Source: JBJXFE01 sp046153875 | Lineage (GTDB): Bacteria; Planctomycetota; Phycisphaerae; Phycisphaerales; UBA1924 | Assembly (NCBI GenBank): GCA_046153875.1 | Contig: JBJXFE010000002.1 | Coordinates: 1 to 60,004 of the forward strand | Reading direction: 5' to 3' | Length of the DNA: 60,004 bases | In this document: positions 24,060 through 35,849 of the stretch, piece by piece | Layout of the letters: each line of letters opens with the position of its first letter | How positions within the stretch are numbered: the stretch's first letter is position 1 | Notes under the pieces: generated by a model | Told to the model about the DNA's origin: nothing | Database searches by the model: none | Seen by the model: the letters and a program-made list of their open reading frames with translations, nothing else | Position numbers and translations under genes: made by a program

Positions 24060-24484
24060 GGGCAAGGCGACTCCTTGGGCGACGGGCGGTCGAGCAGGCG
24101 GCGCGACACCACGACCTCAACGGCCATCACGCAACCGATGACGATCAGGAAGGAAAGCCAGAATGGTCGATCGGGAGCCGCCGACGCGCCCTGCACGAAC
24201 AGCCCGCAGAACAGGGCCGCGACGGCCCGGAAGATCGAGGCTCCCAGGACCGCGAAGGCCGGCTCGAGGCCGCGGATGTTGAGCGCGAAGGCGAGGGCCG
24301 CGAGCGCCGCGACCGTCCCGACGAGCGCGATCCCGCCCCCGAGCAAGGCCGCCCCGGCCAGGTCGGGCGCAATCGCCCACGCCCCGATGATCACCGCGCC
24401 CGCGCCGACCGCCCACGCCGCCGACAGCGCCGGGATCATGCCCCTGAGCAGGCTCCGGCTCGCTGATTCGGTCGGATACGTCAT
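24056..24484 (-). CDS. Four-helix membrane protein in the atpI position
   Basis: A 142-residue protein with four hydrophobic segments (LSAAWAVGAGAVIIGAWAI, LLGGGIALVGTVAALAALAF, VLGASIFRAVAALFCGLFV, LSFLIVIGCVMAVEVVV). The position just before atpB and the fold match the AtpI-type accessory protein that aids c-ring assembly or Mg uptake, but sequence identity is not obvious. The start is ATG 24484, before MTYPTESASRSLLRG. Its stop overlaps the atpB start. Confidence 0.6.
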   Translation of the reverse strand: MTYPTESASRSLLRGMIPALSAAWAVGAGAVIIGAWAIAPDLAGAALLGGGIALVGTVAALAALAFALNIRGLEPAFAVLGASIFRAVAALFCGLFVQGASAAPDRPFWLSFLIVIGCVMAVEVVVSRRLLDRPSPKESPCP

Positions 24485-24632
24485 CGTTTCGCTCACGCGC
24501 GGACGGGGTCCGGGGAGGGGGCCATCCCGGGGGGGACAAGGATAGCCGGGAGCGGCCATGCGGCAAAGCGACACGATGGCCGCGCGGCAGCCGGGATGCA
24601 CATGATCACGGAGCCCGTCGGCCGCGGTTCGG

Positions 24633-25000
24633 TCATTTCAAGGGGCGGTTGGCCTCCCGCACCATCCGGAAGGTCGCGCCGATCATGCCGAAGGTGAGCC
24701 CGGCGATCAACCCCCACGGTGTGATCTTCAGCCACCGGTCCAGGGCCCAGCCGATCGCCCCGAAGACGAGGATCGAGCCGATAAACGTGAACGCCGACGC
24801 GTATCCCGAGGCCGCCTTCATCGTGTCGGAACGCGAGGGTTCCTGCCGGGTCATCGAGGCGGGCCTGTCCACCGGGGTGCGGAGGAGGAGCGGGATCGGC
24901 GGGGCGCGGGGCGGTTGAGGAATCTCTGGCCAGGGAACGGGCTTGTCCGCGGATCGGTCGGCGGGTCCGTCGGCGGGATTGTCCGGGGTCGCGGCGGCCA

Positions 25001-25004
<4 letters not shown>
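24633..25004 (-). CDS. AtpZ/AtpI-family ATP synthase accessory protein
   Basis: A 123-residue protein. A Pro-rich N-terminal 60 residues precedes two membrane helices, about residues 66-85 (GYASAFTFIGSILVFGAIG) and 95-115 (TPWGLIAGLTFGMIGATFRM). The pattern WALDRWLKITPWGL is typical of AtpZ. The ATG overlaps the alaS stop (ATGA), tying the ATP synthase genes to alaS translation. Confidence 0.8.
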
Positions 25005-28204
<3,200 letters not shown>

Positions 28205-28364
28205 GGCCGCTCCGTAAAGGGAGCAAGTATACGGGCGGCTGTGCAACGCCCGAACACTCCGGATCGATCGCGCAGAGTCCGCGCGGCACGGGCGATGGCC
28301 CCGCCGCGGCGGTTCGCGCGGGACGGCTTGGGCGGGGCCGCCGTCCGGCCGATAAAGTGGGGCC

Positions 28365-29780
28365 ATGCGTCACTACAACCTGTGCGTGATCGGCAGCGGA
28401 CCCGCCGGGCAGAAGGGCGCGATCCAGGCCGCCAAGCTCGGCAAGAAGGTCTGCGTCATCGAGAAGCGCATGGACGTGGGCGGGGCGGCCGTCGAGTTCG
28501 GCACCATCCCCTCCAAGGCGTTCCGCGAGGCGATCCTGCGGATCACCGGGGTCTATTCGACGGCCCCGAAGGCCGAGGATTTCTCCAAGGCGCGGACCCA
28601 GACGTTCGCCGGGCTGCGCGGGAGCTGCTTCAGCGTCATCAAGGCCGAGATCGACATGGTCCGCAACCATTTCGCGGGCAACGGGATCGACGTGTACTCG
28701 GCGACCGGATCGTTCAAGGACGCGCACACGGTCGAGGCCAAGGGCGAGCACGCGGCCCAGATGGTCCACGCGGACCACTTCCTGATCGCGACGGGCACTC
28801 GCCCGGCGAAGCCCGAGGCGTTCCCGTTCGACGGCGAGAACGTTCTGACCAGCGACGAGCTGCTGGACCTGTCCGGCCTGCCGCATTCGATGATCGTGGT
28901 CGGCGGCGGCGTGATCGGGACGGAGTACACGTCGATGCTGGCGGCGCTGGGCGTCCGGGTGACCATCATTGAGGGGCGCAACCGCCTGCTGGACTTTGTG
29001 GATGCGGAGATCACCGAGGCGCTCCAGTACCACCTGCGCCAGGCGGGTGTCACGCTGCGCCTGGGCGAGAAGGTCACGGGCATCCGCACGATCGACGCCC
29101 CGGCGGGCGCGCGCACGATCGACAACATCATGGCCGAGGCGACGCTCGAGAGCGGCAAGACGCTCCGCGCCGACGCCCTGCTGTACGCGGTCGGGCGGCA
29201 GGGGAACACCGAGGGCCTGAACCTGGGCGCGGTCAACCTGGCCGCGGACGACCGCGGACGGATCAAGGTCAACAAGTACGGGCAGACCGAGGTCGGGCAT
29301 ATCTACGCCGCGGGCGACGTGGTGGGCTTCCCCGCGCTGGCCAGCACGTCGATGGAGCAGGGGCGCCTGGCCGCGTGCCACATGTTCGGGCTCCCCAGCG
29401 AGACCGTCGCCGAGCTCCTGCCGTACGGCATCTACGCCATCCCCGAGATCTCGAGGGTGGGATGGACGGAGGAGAAGCTCACGGCCGCGGGGATCCCGTA
29501 CGAGGCAGGGATCGCCCAGTACAAGGAGATCGCCCGCGGGCAGTTGGTGGGCGACGAGATCGGGATGCTCAAGCTTCTGATCCACCAGGAGACCCGCGTG
29601 CTCCTGGGGGTCCACATTATCGGAACCGGGGCCACGGAACTGGTGCATATCGGGCAGGCGGTCATCGCCCACAAGGGCACGGTGGACTACTTCGTGAACA
29701 CGGTGTTCAACTATCCGACGCTGGCCGAGTGCTACAAGGTGGCGGCCCTGAACGGGATGAACAAGCTGCGGAGCGTGTGA
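28365..29780 (+). CDS. sthA: Soluble pyridine nucleotide transhydrogenase
   Basis: FAD-dependent NAD(P)+ transhydrogenase that balances NADPH and NADH in the cytoplasm. At 471 residues it has VIGSGPAGQKGAIQAAKLG (FAD), GTIPSKAFREAI, IVVGGGVIGTEYTSMLAALG (NAD(P)), YAAGDVVGFPALASTSMEQG and the C-terminal YFVNTVFNYPTLAECYKVAALNGMN, matching SthA closely. The redox-disulfide cysteines of lipoamide dehydrogenases are absent (GGAAVEFGTIPSK), as expected for a transhydrogenase. It is divergent from alaS and 35 bases before holB. Confidence 0.93.
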   Translation: MRHYNLCVIGSGPAGQKGAIQAAKLGKKVCVIEKRMDVGGAAVEFGTIPSKAFREAILRITGVYSTAPKAEDFSKARTQTFAGLRGSCFSVIKAEIDMVRNHFAGNGIDVYSATGSFKDAHTVEAKGEHAAQMVHADHFLIATGTRPAKPEAFPFDGENVLTSDELLDLSGLPHSMIVVGGGVIGTEYTSMLAALGVRVTIIEGRNRLLDFVDAEITEALQYHLRQAGVTLRLGEKVTGIRTIDAPAGARTIDNIMAEATLESGKTLRADALLYAVGRQGNTEGLNLGAVNLAADDRGRIKVNKYGQTEVGHIYAAGDVVGFPALASTSMEQGRLAACHMFGLPSETVAELLPYGIYAIPEISRVGWTEEKLTAAGIPYEAGIAQYKEIARGQLVGDEIGMLKLLIHQETRVLLGVHIIGTGATELVHIGQAVIAHKGTVDYFVNTVFNYPTLAECYKVAALNGMNKLRSV

Positions 29781-29815
29781 GACGGTCCGGGTGCGTCCCC
29801 GCTACGCTGTCCCTC

Positions 29816-30943
29816 GTGGCCAAGAAGGCGCCCCCCAAACCCCGCAAGCCCGTCGAGGCCGAGGCCGAGCGGCCCGCGCCGCGCGGCCCGGTTCCGGGCC
29901 GGCTGGACGACCTGATCGGGCAGGACCGCGCCGTCTCGACGCTGCGGACCGCCGTGGCCGCCGGGCGCCTGCATCACGCGTGGATCTTCGCCGGCCCGCT
30001 CGGGGTGGGGAAGTTCACGGGCGCGCTCGCGTTCGCGCGCGAGTTGCTGACCCCGGTGCGCGAGCCCGAGGGCGAGGCGGCCCGCCTGCTAGCGGCCGGG
30101 CTCCACCCGGACCTGCACATCGTGGTCAAGGAGCTGTCGGTCGTCAGCCGGGACGAGAACACGCGCAAGCAGCTCCAGACCAACATCCCGCTCCACGTGG
30201 TGCGCGAGTTCCTGACCGAGCCCGCGGGGCGGACGCGCGCGCTGACGAGCGATTCGGCGGCGGCCAAGGTCTTTATCGTGGATGAGGCGGACATGATGGC
30301 CCGGGAGGGCCAGAACACGCTGCTCAAGACGCTCGAGGAGCCCCCGCCCGGCACGGTCATCATCCTGGTCACGCCGTCGGAGCACGAGCTGTACCCGACG
30401 ATCCGGAGCCGCTGCCAGCGCGTCCCGTTCATCCCGCTCGATGACGGGGCGTTCGCGCGCTGGCTCGGGTCCGGGTCGGCGCCGGCCGGCGGGACGCTGG
30501 ACGCCGAGGACCGTGAGTTTCTGGACCGTTTCGCGGGCGGGGCGCCGGGGGTGGCGGAGGTCGCGCTGCGCACAGGGATCGTCGGCTGGCGGGCGGTGCT
30601 GGCACCGATGCTCTCCGGGGCGGAGGGGGGGCGCTACACGCCGCGATTCAGCACGGTCGCGGGCGAGTTGATCGGGGACTGGGCCGAGGCCCGCGTGAAG
30701 GAGAACCCCCGCGCCAGCAAGGACGCCGCCAACCGAGCCGGGGCGCGCTGGATGTTCCGCCTGCTGGGGGACCACTGCCGCGCCCGGCTGCGCGCGGCCC
30801 GGGATGCCCGTGCCACATCGGCGGCCCTCGACGCGATCCGGGCGGTGGACGACGCGGAGCGTCACGCCGACGCGAGCGTCAACTTCGGTTTCGTCATGGA
30901 GAACTTCGCGGCGCAGCTCGTGGCGATCGGCGTGCGGCGTTGA
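29816..30943 (+). CDS. holB: DNA polymerase III delta' subunit
   Basis: Clamp-loader subunit, 375 residues, starting at GTG 29816. It begins with a basic Pro-rich tail, then LIGQDRAVSTLRTAVAAGRL and HAWIFAGPLGVGKFTGALAFA. The walker B-like region is AKVFIVDEADMMAREGQNTL, then LLKTLEEPPPGTVIILVT (sensor region) and IRSRCQRVPF. The P-loop has Phe after Lys (GVGKF), and the zinc-binding cysteines seen in many delta' and tau subunits are missing. It is convergent with fliS. Confidence 0.9.
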   Translation: MAKKAPPKPRKPVEAEAERPAPRGPVPGRLDDLIGQDRAVSTLRTAVAAGRLHHAWIFAGPLGVGKFTGALAFARELLTPVREPEGEAARLLAAGLHPDLHIVVKELSVVSRDENTRKQLQTNIPLHVVREFLTEPAGRTRALTSDSAAAKVFIVDEADMMAREGQNTLLKTLEEPPPGTVIILVTPSEHELYPTIRSRCQRVPFIPLDDGAFARWLGSGSAPAGGTLDAEDREFLDRFAGGAPGVAEVALRTGIVGWRAVLAPMLSGAEGGRYTPRFSTVAGELIGDWAEARVKENPRASKDAANRAGARWMFRLLGDHCRARLRAARDARATSAALDAIRAVDDAERHADASVNFGFVMENFAAQLVAIGVRR

Positions 30944-30956
30944 GGACGGGGCGCGC

Positions 30957-31487
30957 TCACGCCTCGACGCTGAACGCCGCGGGCTTCGCCTGGGCCGAAG
31001 CCGGGCGGGGGGCCGCGGGCGGGGCGTCACCCGCGCGGCCCTGGGCCAACTTGCCCATGAGCATCGCCCAGGTTTCCCGCTCGTAGTTGAGGAGGCGGAG
31101 GACCTCGTCGACCCGTGCGGGGTCCTTCTGGAAGCTCGCCTCGACCAGCTCGCTGAACATGAAGGTGTAGACCGAGCGCACGCGCTGGGCGAGCTCAGGG
31201 TCCACGTCGGGGCGGATCGAAGTGATCAGCTCGATGATGATGTTGCGGCACTGACTCATGCCGTTGTAGCTGGCCTCGTAGTCCTTGCGGGCGAGCCCGT
31301 CGCGTCCCTGGGTGGCGAAGCGGATCGCCCCGTCGAGGAGCATGAGGCGCAGCTCCTCGGGCGACGCCGTGAGGACCTTCGTGCGGAGGTACGCGTTGGC
31401 GGTGGGCGACCCGGCGTTCATGGGTGTCTTCATCGACGCGGGGACGCCCGGGCTTGATTCCCGGACCCCGCGTTCGCGGGGAGTCAT
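30957..31487 (-). CDS. fliS: Flagellar export chaperone FliS
   Basis: Binds flagellin (and often FliD) in the cytoplasm before export. The 176-residue protein contains ANAYLRTKVLTASPEELRLM, LLDGAIRFATQGRDGL and IIIELITSIRPDVDPELAQR, the helical FliS core, then an Ala/Pro-rich tail. The ATG at 31487 overlaps the fliD stop (ATGA), supporting this start; ATG 31433 is an alternative. It is downstream of fliD, as in many flagellar operons. Confidence 0.92.
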   Translation of the reverse strand: MTPRERGVRESSPGVPASMKTPMNAGSPTANAYLRTKVLTASPEELRLMLLDGAIRFATQGRDGLARKDYEASYNGMSQCRNIIIELITSIRPDVDPELAQRVRSVYTFMFSELVEASFQKDPARVDEVLRLLNYERETWAMLMGKLAQGRAGDAPPAAPRPASAQAKPAAFSVEA

Positions 31488-34336
31488 CCCAACTGCCCGA
31501 GCGACGCCAGGGCGCCCTGCTGCGACTGGAGGGAGCCGATCGCCTGCTCCATGGCGAGGAACTGCCGCTCCAGGATCTGCCGGCGGCTCTCGAGGCGCAC
31601 GTCGAACTCCTCGATGCGCCGTCTTTGCGCGGCGATCTGATCGTCGAGGGTCCTTCGCCGCCCGGTCAGGATGCCGTCGACCGAGCCGACGTAATCGGTG
31701 GCCAGTTCCTCGAGCTGAGCGGTGACGCCCAGGGAGAGGAACTCGTCCTCGGCGTCCGGATTGTTGAAGGTGATGCCGGGGCTGAGGGTGGTGGAGGTCT
31801 TGGGCTTGAGGACGCGCGCGGCGAAGAGGTCGGCGACGCCCTGGGGGTCCTCCTCGATCGCCTCGCGGAGCCGCTCTTTGTCGAGCTCGAGCTTCCCGCC
31901 GCTGCCCACGGTGACGCCGACGTCGGCGAGGCGGTCGAACGCGCCGTTGACGCCGATCGCCTTCCCCTGGACGGTCTCGAAGAGGCGGTTGCGCAGGGTG
32001 ATGGACGCACCGTCGCCCAGCAGCGGGCCCTTGGTCTTCGTTTCGGCGACGTAGCGGGTCTGGGTGTTGATGCGGTCGACGACACCGTTGAACGCCTCGA
32101 TGAACTTCTGGACCGCGCCCTCGACGGCGGCGGTGTCGCGCGTGATGGTGAGCGAGACGGGCTGGGCGCTCGTGCCGTTGAGGTCGATCGAGACGCCGGT
32201 GATGACGCCGTCGAGCGTGTTGGCGGAGCTGGAGAGCAGGACGGCCTTGGCCGGGTCGGTGGACCCGAAGAAGACGCGGGCGTCGTTCCCCGTGTCGAGC
32301 GTGGCCAGGCCCAGATCGAACCCGCCGGTGTCGATGACCATGCGTCCGGCGGACCCTGTGGTGGTGGCGGTGAGCGAGAGGCGGTAGGGGGTGCCTCCCG
32401 CGCCGTCGTTGATGACCGCGGCGGCGATGCCCACGCGGGCCTCGTTGATCTTGGTGACGATCGCGTCCAGCCCGTCGGTGGCCTCAAACTCGACGACGCG
32501 TTCGAAGCTGCCGTTGATGGTGCCGGTGGGGCCCGCGGTCTCGGCCTCGCCCTCGATGTTCAGGTTGCCGGCGACGTTGCCCGTCTCGTCCTCGACCGTG
32601 ATGGCGAGGATGCCGCCGCCGGTCGCGGGCTCGTAGAGCTCGATCCCGTCGCCGCCGGCGTTCAGGCGGGCCTCGACGCGCGTGCTGTTGCTGTTGATCC
32701 GCTTGATGATGTCGCCGAGGGTCGCGTCGTTCTCGCCGATGGTCACTTCGTCGGTGGCCCCGGTGCTGTCGCTGATGTTGAACCGTCCGGTGCCCACGCC
32801 CGTGCCGCCGTTGAGCGAGGAGAGCTTGGTCTGCACGGTCAGGTACTGGTGCTGGAGGCTGCCGCTGGCGATCGTGCTCGACGCGACGCCCGCGATCACC
32901 GTGTCGATGCCGAGCGACTCGGCCGTGACCCCGGTGACGATCAGGTTTCCCACCCCGCCGGTGGTGTCGGTGAGGACGACCCCGGTGCCGTTCTCGTCCA
33001 GGGCGGCGGTCACGGCGCCGCCGGTGTCGGCCGAGAACTCGCGGAGGATGTCCGCGAACGACGCGAAGCGGTCGATGGTGACGGAGCGGACCGTGCCGTC
33101 CCGGGTGGTGATGCTGATCGTCCCGTCGCCGCCGATCCCCAGGCCGCCGTTGAGCTTGGTCGCCAGCGTGGAGTTCATCCCGGCCAGCACGCGCCCCCCC
33201 GTGAGCGTGCCGGTGCCTGAAAGATTCCCCGCGGCGCTGGTGAACCCCAGGTCGGCGAGGGTGTCGCCGATCGTGGTGGCGTTGTCGACGAGCAGCAGCG
33301 CCTTGGTGCCCGCGGCGTCGACGAGGCGCAGGCCGGCGCCGTCGGCCGACACCGACGCGGTGACGTCGGTAAACCCCTCGTCGGCCAGGGCCGTGTTGAT
33401 GCGGGCGATGACGCCGCCGATCGTCGTCACGCCCGATTCGGTGATCTCGCCGTCCACCCAGATGTCGCCGAGGTTGACGCTGACCACGGTCGCGGACCCG
33501 CCCGAGGGGGTCACGTGGATCTGGAAGTCGAACGCGTCGCCGACCTGGTTCCCGACCGCGATGCCGTTGCCGTCGTTGAGGAGCGAGAGGGCGAAGTTTG
33601 TCCCGAGGCGGTAGACCTCGGTCCCGGTCAGCGTGGCGCTGCTGGCCGCGGTGCGCTCGATCCCGAGACTGGTCGCGGTCGTGTACCCCTGTCCGTTGGT
33701 GACGGCGATGTTCAGCCCGCCGTTCTGCGTGAGGACGATGCGGTCGTCCTGGATTGAGGCGGTCACGTTGATGCCCGTCGCGGTGTTGATCGCGTCGAGG
33801 ACTTCGCCGACCGTGGCGGTCTTGGAGAGATCGATGGTCGCGGCGCCGCCGGTGGTCTCCGTGATGACGATCTTGCCGCGGGAGACGCCCGCGCCGCCGT
33901 TGAGGTCGGCGAGCCGCGCGTCGCGGTCGAGGCGCGCCTGCTCGGACTCGAAGGTGAACGACCCGGCGTTGAGCCCCAGGGACGAGCTGGCGAACCCGTG
34001 CGAGAGGCGCTGCTGGCTCGAGACGAGCCGGTCCACGATGAACTGGAACGTGCCGGGGGCGGCGGAGGCCGTCGCCGTCGCGGTCAGGACGTCCGGGTCC
34101 CCGCTGACGGCCTTCTTGGTCTGGAAGGCGTTGTTCAGGCGGAGGGCCGCGGCGGCGTCCTTGAGCGAGGAGAGCTTGGAGTTGATGTCCAGGTAGCCGG
34201 CCTGCTGCTGCTGGAGCTGGGCCATCCGGTTCTGGATGAGCACCTTGGGGCGCGACTCGATGGAGAGCAGCTGCGAGATGAGCTGCGAGGTATTGATGCC
34301 GCTGAAGATGCCGGTGCCGGTGGTGATGCCGCCCAT
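31484..34336 (-). CDS. fliD: Flagellar hook-associated protein 2 (filament cap), unusually large
   Basis: Cap protein that guides flagellin assembly. The N-terminus (GIFSGINTSQLISQLLSIES) and the coiled region (IQNRMAQLQQQQAGYLDINS) match FliD_N; the C-terminus (GSVDGILTGRRRTLDDQIAA, ERQFLAMEQAIGSLQSQ) matches FliD_C. At 950 residues it is about twice the length of enterobacterial FliD. The extra length is a middle of repeated beta-rich modules with recurring LNGGxGVxxGxxxI and TIGDxLxxIN patterns, likely surface exposed. The start is ATG 34336, with GGAG upstream. It overlaps fliS. Confidence 0.93.
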   Translation of the reverse strand: MGGITTGTGIFSGINTSQLISQLLSIESRPKVLIQNRMAQLQQQQAGYLDINSKLSSLKDAAAALRLNNAFQTKKAVSGDPDVLTATATASAAPGTFQFIVDRLVSSQQRLSHGFASSSLGLNAGSFTFESEQARLDRDARLADLNGGAGVSRGKIVITETTGGAATIDLSKTATVGEVLDAINTATGINVTASIQDDRIVLTQNGGLNIAVTNGQGYTTATSLGIERTAASSATLTGTEVYRLGTNFALSLLNDGNGIAVGNQVGDAFDFQIHVTPSGGSATVVSVNLGDIWVDGEITESGVTTIGGVIARINTALADEGFTDVTASVSADGAGLRLVDAAGTKALLLVDNATTIGDTLADLGFTSAAGNLSGTGTLTGGRVLAGMNSTLATKLNGGLGIGGDGTISITTRDGTVRSVTIDRFASFADILREFSADTGGAVTAALDENGTGVVLTDTTGGVGNLIVTGVTAESLGIDTVIAGVASSTIASGSLQHQYLTVQTKLSSLNGGTGVGTGRFNISDSTGATDEVTIGENDATLGDIIKRINSNSTRVEARLNAGGDGIELYEPATGGGILAITVEDETGNVAGNLNIEGEAETAGPTGTINGSFERVVEFEATDGLDAIVTKINEARVGIAAAVINDGAGGTPYRLSLTATTTGSAGRMVIDTGGFDLGLATLDTGNDARVFFGSTDPAKAVLLSSSANTLDGVITGVSIDLNGTSAQPVSLTITRDTAAVEGAVQKFIEAFNGVVDRINTQTRYVAETKTKGPLLGDGASITLRNRLFETVQGKAIGVNGAFDRLADVGVTVGSGGKLELDKERLREAIEEDPQGVADLFAARVLKPKTSTTLSPGITFNNPDAEDEFLSLGVTAQLEELATDYVGSVDGILTGRRRTLDDQIAAQRRRIEEFDVRLESRRQILERQFLAMEQAIGSLQSQQGALASLGQLG

Positions 34337-34368
34337 GTCCGCTCCGTCCTCCGCGCCGGCCCGTCGGA

Positions 34369-34584
34369 TCAGGCGGCGTCGGGGCTCAGCTCGATCGGCG
34401 CGTCCTCGGCGGGCGGCGCCGCCGGCGCGAGCCCGATGACCCCGCGGCGCCCCGGGCGATCCAGCCCTCGGCGGCGCAGCGCCAGCACGTCCATCGCCCA
34501 CGCGGCCAGCACCCGCTCGAACATCATCCGCACCGCGGCCCGCGGGTCCGAGGCCGTTGTTCGCCGAAGGCTCGTGGGCACCAC
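34369..34584 (-). CDS. Small basic unknown protein upstream of fliD
   Basis: A 71-residue frame on the fliD strand, ending 32 bases before fliD. A GTG start at 34584 is preceded by AAGGAG at good spacing, which argues that it is real. It contains RMMFERVLAAWAMDVLALRR, a possible amphipathic helix, and an Arg-rich middle. There is no family I know; a flagellar accessory role is only inferred from position. Confidence 0.45.
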   Translation of the reverse strand: MVPTSLRRTTASDPRAAVRMMFERVLAAWAMDVLALRRRGLDRPGRRGVIGLAPAAPPAEDAPIELSPDAA

Positions 34585-34920
34585 GCCAGGCTCCTTCCCG
34601 GCACTCGCGGCCGGTCACACCCGGCCCTTGGCGCACCATCACCATCGACGCGCCGAGGGCCCGGGCCGCAATCCCCGTGCCGCGCATCCGACTCTCGGAC
34701 CACGCCCGCTCGGGGCGGGTCTTATCGGCCTGAACCGGGCGGGGCTGAGGTTCGACGCGCGGCGTGCCGCGTTTTTTCTCTCCGGGCTCGCGGAGGGGTT
34801 CGGTGAACCTGAACACGGCGCGTCGATCGGCGTAAGCTGCGCGTCGATCGGCAACACGTGCGCCCGGCCGTTGCGGTCGGCCCGCGAACCGACCCTCCCC
34901 GACGACCGATAGAGCCCGCC
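34585..34920. other. Intergenic region between the fliD operon and the pilin-locus membrane protein
   Basis: 336 bases between divergent genes. It contains a flagellar sigma-28-like -10 element on the minus strand at 34722-34729. A short duplication, GCGTCGATCGGC, occurs around 34819 and 34843. No gene is supported here. Confidence 0.5.
34722..34729 (-). promoter_or_regulatory. Candidate sigma-28 (FliA) -10 element for the fliD operon
   Basis: On the minus strand the sequence is GCCGATAA, identical to the FliA -10 consensus, about 140 bases before the small ORF start and about 390 before fliD. The -35 region 15 bases upstream (TCAGCCCC) matches TAAA poorly. The location before late flagellar genes makes it credible; the weak -35 lowers confidence. 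Confidence 0.4.
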
Positions 34921-35559
34921 GTGCCCGAGCCCTCCCGAACCCTGAGACTGCTGGCCGCGGCGCTGAGCGTCGCGGTGGCGTGCAGCGCGCTCGCGGGGGC
35001 GGTCCTGGCGTTGACGGCCAACGTGCGCCCCGCGTGGGCATTGTTCGGCTTCGAGGTCGTGATCGCCGTGTCGTGCGTTTTCGGCGTGCAGTTCGGGCGC
35101 GGGCGCTACCGACACGCGCCCGGGATGGCCCTGGCGTGCGTCGCGGGGAGCGTGTTCGTCGGTTCGGTGCTGGGCTACATGAGCCTGCGGCCGCCGGCGC
35201 TCGGCGGCGTGGGGCTCAAGCCGTTCCTCGCGGCGCGGGTATTGGTGGCGGGGTTGATCGCGGGCGCGGGAGCCGCCTGCGTGCTGTCGCGCCACCCGAA
35301 ATCCTGGCGTCTGGCCATCACGGGGGCCGTGCTCGGCGCGCCGGTTATGGCGGCCGGAGCGATCGCGGTGATCCCCGCGCTGCGCGGGCTTGCCGCGCCG
35401 CTCACCGGGATGGGCCCGATGGGGCAGCTCGCGGCGGGCGTAGGCCTGTTCGTGGTTCTCGGCGGGCTGCTGTGCGCGTCGGCGCACCTGCTCATCCGGG
35501 CGTTCGAGCTCGGTCGGCCCGAGAACCTGGCGTCCGAGCCCCGCGGCGCAGCGCGGTAG
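34921..35559 (+). CDS. Multi-spanning membrane protein of unknown function
   Basis: A 212-residue protein starting at GTG 34921, with five or six hydrophobic segments (LLAAALSVAVACSALAGAVL, ALFGFEVVIAVSCVFG, LACVAGSVFVGSVLGY, LVAGLIAGAGAACVL, ITGAVLGAPVMAAGAIAVIP, AAGVGLFVVLGGLLCASAHL). There is no recognised family. It precedes the pilin cluster by 290 bases on the same strand, but a separate leader suggests it is not part of that operon. Confidence 0.6.
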   Translation: MPEPSRTLRLLAAALSVAVACSALAGAVLALTANVRPAWALFGFEVVIAVSCVFGVQFGRGRYRHAPGMALACVAGSVFVGSVLGYMSLRPPALGGVGLKPFLAARVLVAGLIAGAGAACVLSRHPKSWRLAITGAVLGAPVMAAGAIAVIPALRGLAAPLTGMGPMGQLAAGVGLFVVLGGLLCASAHLLIRAFELGRPENLASEPRGAAR

Positions 35560-35849
35560 GCGACGGGCCACGGGGTTCTCGGCCCCGCTTCCGGAGCGTC
35601 GGCGCGGCGTTGTTCTCCGTGCAGTATTCCCAGCCGTCACAGGCCGATGCCGACGGGCCCCGCGGGGTCGGGAGCGCTGAAACCCAGGCGGGGACGGGTC
35701 GATGTCTCGATTGCCCGAGAGACAGCCGGCGGGCGATCCGGCCTGTTGATCCAGGGCTCGACCCGAGGCGGACTCGGGAGCGACGAACCGGTGTCGCCGC
35801 CCTGGCGGCGGGGAGTGACGATCGCCCGAATGTCTGCAAGGAGAAGCTC
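35560..35849 (+). other. Leader region of the pilin cluster, possibly structured
   Basis: 290 bases without a supported gene. It contains several self-complementary stretches, including TGTCTCG...CGAGAGACA (about 35702-35725) and CGCCGCC/GGCGGCG (about 35798-35814), then the AAGGAG ribosome-binding site at 35838-35843 before the first pilin. A structured 5' leader is possible; I could not match it to a known riboswitch class. Confidence 0.35.

Noticed and set aside
28348..28355. GCCGATAA on the plus strand before sthA, identical to the flagellar sigma-28 -10 box
   Set aside because: It lies only 9 bases before the sthA start codon, has no -35 partner and precedes a non-flagellar gene; chance at this GC content is more likely.
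35640..35720. Partial resemblance to a c-di-GMP-I riboswitch (CACAGG...GAAACC)
   Set aside because: The tetraloop-receptor and key conserved bases are missing; kept only as an unexplained leader.
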